A DNA stretch of 64,000 nucleotides from an uncultured Lachnospiraceae bacterium (lineage in GTDB: Bacteria; Bacillota; Clostridia; Lachnospirales; Lachnospiraceae), in NCBI GenBank assembly GCA_902789665.1, contig CADAOY010000002.1, forward strand, positions 248,001 to 312,000, written 5' to 3'. The notes beneath the pieces are model-generated. The model did not search any database and was not told the DNA's origin. It saw only the letters and a list, made by a program, of their open reading frames with translations. Of this stretch, positions 62,555 through 64,000 are shown one piece after another (position 1 is the stretch's first letter; the number at the start of each line of letters is the position of its first letter). The translations under genes were made by a program, and so were the position numbers.

Positions 62555-63145
62555 ATGGCAGTAAATAGAGTGCCTGTACTTAAAAGATGTAGAGCTCTTG
62601 GTATCGAGCCTTCAGTGCTTGGATATGACAAGAAGTCTAATAGAAAAGTAAGAGAAGGTAGAAAGCCTTCAGAATATAAGCTTCAGTTAAGAGAGAAGCA
62701 GAAAGCTAAATTTATCTATGGTGTTTTAGAGAAGCCTTTCCGTAACTACTACAAGAAGGCTGACCGTATGAAGGGTATGACAGGTGATAACCTTATGATC
62801 CTTCTTGAGAGAAGACTTGATAACGTAGTTTTCAGAGGCGGATTCGCTAGAACAAGAAAGGAAGCAAGACAGGTTGTAGACCATAAGCTTGTAACAGTAA
62901 ACGGCAAGACAATCAATATTCCTTCATATAGCATTAAAGCAGGAGATGTAATCGAGATCAAAGAGAATGCTCGTTCACTTCAGAGAATGAAAGATATCGT
63001 TGAAGTAACTGGTGGCAGACTTACACCATCATGGATCACAAGTGATTTAGATTCATTCAAGATTACAGTTAACGCTCTCCCTACAAGAGAAGAGATTGAC
63101 GTACCTGTAAATGAAATGCTTATCGTCGAGTTGTATTCTAAATAA
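62555..63145 (+). CDS. rpsD: 30S ribosomal protein S4
   Basis: A 196-residue assembly initiator of 16S rRNA. The S4 RNA-binding domain ([20 protein letters not shown]) is intact. It lacks the N-terminal CxxC zinc form: only one Cys ([10 protein letters not shown]) is seen there, so it is the zinc-free type. It may repress the alpha operon. Confidence 0.96.
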   Translation: MAVNRVPVLKRCRALGIEPSVLGYDKKSNRKVREGRKPSEYKLQLREKQKAKFIYGVLEKPFRNYYKKADRMKGMTGDNLMILLERRLDNVVFRGGFARTRKEARQVVDHKLVTVNGKTINIPSYSIKAGDVIEIKENARSLQRMKDIVEVTGGRLTPSWITSDLDSFKITVNALPTREEIDVPVNEMLIVELYSK

Positions 63146-63174
63146 TTAGCAAAACATTAGAAGGAGGGACCTAC

Positions 63175-64000
63175 ATGTTATCATTTAATTTTAGCAGTCC
63201 TAAAATTGATGCTGAAGTTTCTGAAGATAAGAGATATGGCAAATTCGTCATTGAGCCACTTGAAAGAGGTTATGGTACTACCTTAGGAAATTCTTTAAGA
63301 CGTATCATGTTGGCTTCTCTGCCAGGTGCAGCAGTAAGCCAGGTTAAGATTAAAGGTGTTTTGCATGAATTCAGCACAATTCCTGGTGTTAAGGAAGATG
63401 TTACTGAGATTATCATGAACATTAAGAATCTTGCTATTAAGAATAATAGCAATTCCGACGAACCTAAAAAAGCTTATATTGAATTTGAAGGTGAAGGCGT
63501 AATTAAGGCATCTGATATCAAGTGTGATTCAGATATCGAGATTATGAATCCTGATCAGGTTATAGCAACACTCTCAGGTGGTAAGGCAACAAGCTTCAAT
63601 GCTGAACTTGTTATCACAAAGGGTAGAGGATATATAAGCGCAGATAAGAATAAGAACGATAATCAGTATCCTGACTATATCGCAATCGATTCTATCTATA
63701 CACCTGTTGAAAGAGTTAATATGACTGTTGAGAATACTCGTGTTGGCCAGGTTACAGACCTTGATAAGTTAACACTTGAAGTATATACAAACAAGACTAT
63801 TGATCCTGATGAAGCAGTCAGCCTTGCAGCTAAGGTATTAAGCGAGCATCTTGCATTATTCATTGATTTATCAGAGAATGCGCAGAATGCAGAAGTAATG
63901 GTTGCTAAAGAAGAAGAACAGGAAGAAGATGTACTTAAGAGAAGCATTGAAGATCTTGAGTTATCAGTTCGTTCATTCAACTGCTTAAAGAGAAACAACA
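63175..64000 (+). CDS. rpoA: RNA polymerase subunit alpha (partial)
   Basis: The first 275 codons; the gene runs off the window. The N-terminal dimerisation domain has [20 protein letters not shown] and [13 protein letters not shown]. The C-terminal domain begins near residue 255 ([18 protein letters not shown]). The ATG follows AAGGAGGG. rplQ would be expected next. Confidence 0.97.
   Translation, partial: MLSFNFSSPKIDAEVSEDKRYGKFVIEPLERGYGTTLGNSLRRIMLASLPGAAVSQVKIKGVLHEFSTIPGVKEDVTEIIMNIKNLAIKNNSNSDEPKKAYIEFEGEGVIKASDIKCDSDIEIMNPDQVIATLSGGKATSFNAELVITKGRGYISADKNKNDNQYPDYIAIDSIYTPVERVNMTVENTRVGQVTDLDKLTLEVYTNKTIDPDEAVSLAAKVLSEHLALFIDLSENAQNAEVMVAKEEEQEEDVLKRSIEDLELSVRSFNCLKRNN

Overview
The window is a 64-kb stretch of chromosome from a motile, low-GC Gram-positive bacterium of the Clostridia. 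The gene set and protein sequences suggest the Lachnospiraceae, close to Lachnospira, Eubacterium or Roseburia. Supporting points are the AT-rich sequence, strong AGGAGG ribosome binding sites, the FliW/CsrA/FlgM flagellar gene order, short flagellins, zinc-binding forms of L33, L36 and S14, a DacA/CdaA c-di-AMP synthase operon, and an uninterrupted S10-spc-alpha ribosomal supercluster. The family assignment is an inference from sequence style; no database was searched. No tRNA or rRNA gene, CRISPR array, prophage or complete insertion sequence was seen.

Layout. 1-2.9 kb: end of ftsX, a coiled-coil M23 peptidase and a CtpA protease, which form a cell-wall hydrolase module. 3.0-7.8 kb: uvrB-uvrA. 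8.0-20.3 kb: one long, tightly spaced, same-strand run joining mbl, two basal-body rod genes, a FlgJ-like gene, recD2, comFC, yvyF, two unknown membrane proteins, cdaA-cdaR-glmM and an HPr gene. 20.35-21.7 kb: a lone reverse-strand FliD-like gene with a structured leader. 22.0-24.3 kb: rpmG-secE-nusG-rplK-rplA with two matching L1-type mRNA sites. 24.4-26.3 kb: a CapA-like protein and rfbC. 26.4-39.9 kb: late flagellar genes flgM, flgN, flgK, a second flgK, flgL, fliW, csrA, flaG, fliD, fliS, a FliT-like gene and two flagellin genes, with a reverse-strand glycosyltransferase between the flagellins. 39.9-47.1 kb: accessory genes, namely an antitoxin without a whole toxin, a small HTH protein, a LicD-family transferase, a rubredoxin/glutamate-synthase fusion with a long acidic repeat linker, and small membrane proteins. 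47.1-48.0 kb: a reverse-strand methyltransferase. 48.0-64 kb: rpsJ to rpoA, with secY, adk, map, a KOW protein, infA and rpmJ inside.

How the parts work together. The late flagellar block carries its own regulators. FlgM is the anti-sigma factor for sigma-28, and four sigma-28-type promoters with 15-16-nt spacers lie before flgM, flaG and both flagellins. CsrA and FliW are encoded next to each other, and both flagellin leaders carry a hairpin that presents GGA, plus an AAGGA at the ribosome binding site. This is the layout of the CsrA/FliW switch known from Bacillus subtilis hag. The lone FliD-like gene has a related leader, so it may belong to the same post-transcriptional regulon.

Most interesting points: the FliD-like gene with a CsrA-type leader; the rubredoxin-repeat-glutamate synthase fusion; the unknown membrane-protein pair beside the c-di-AMP operon; the glycosyltransferase between the flagellins; the tandem repeat at the start of the flgJ-like gene; and the repeats that bracket the orphan antitoxin.
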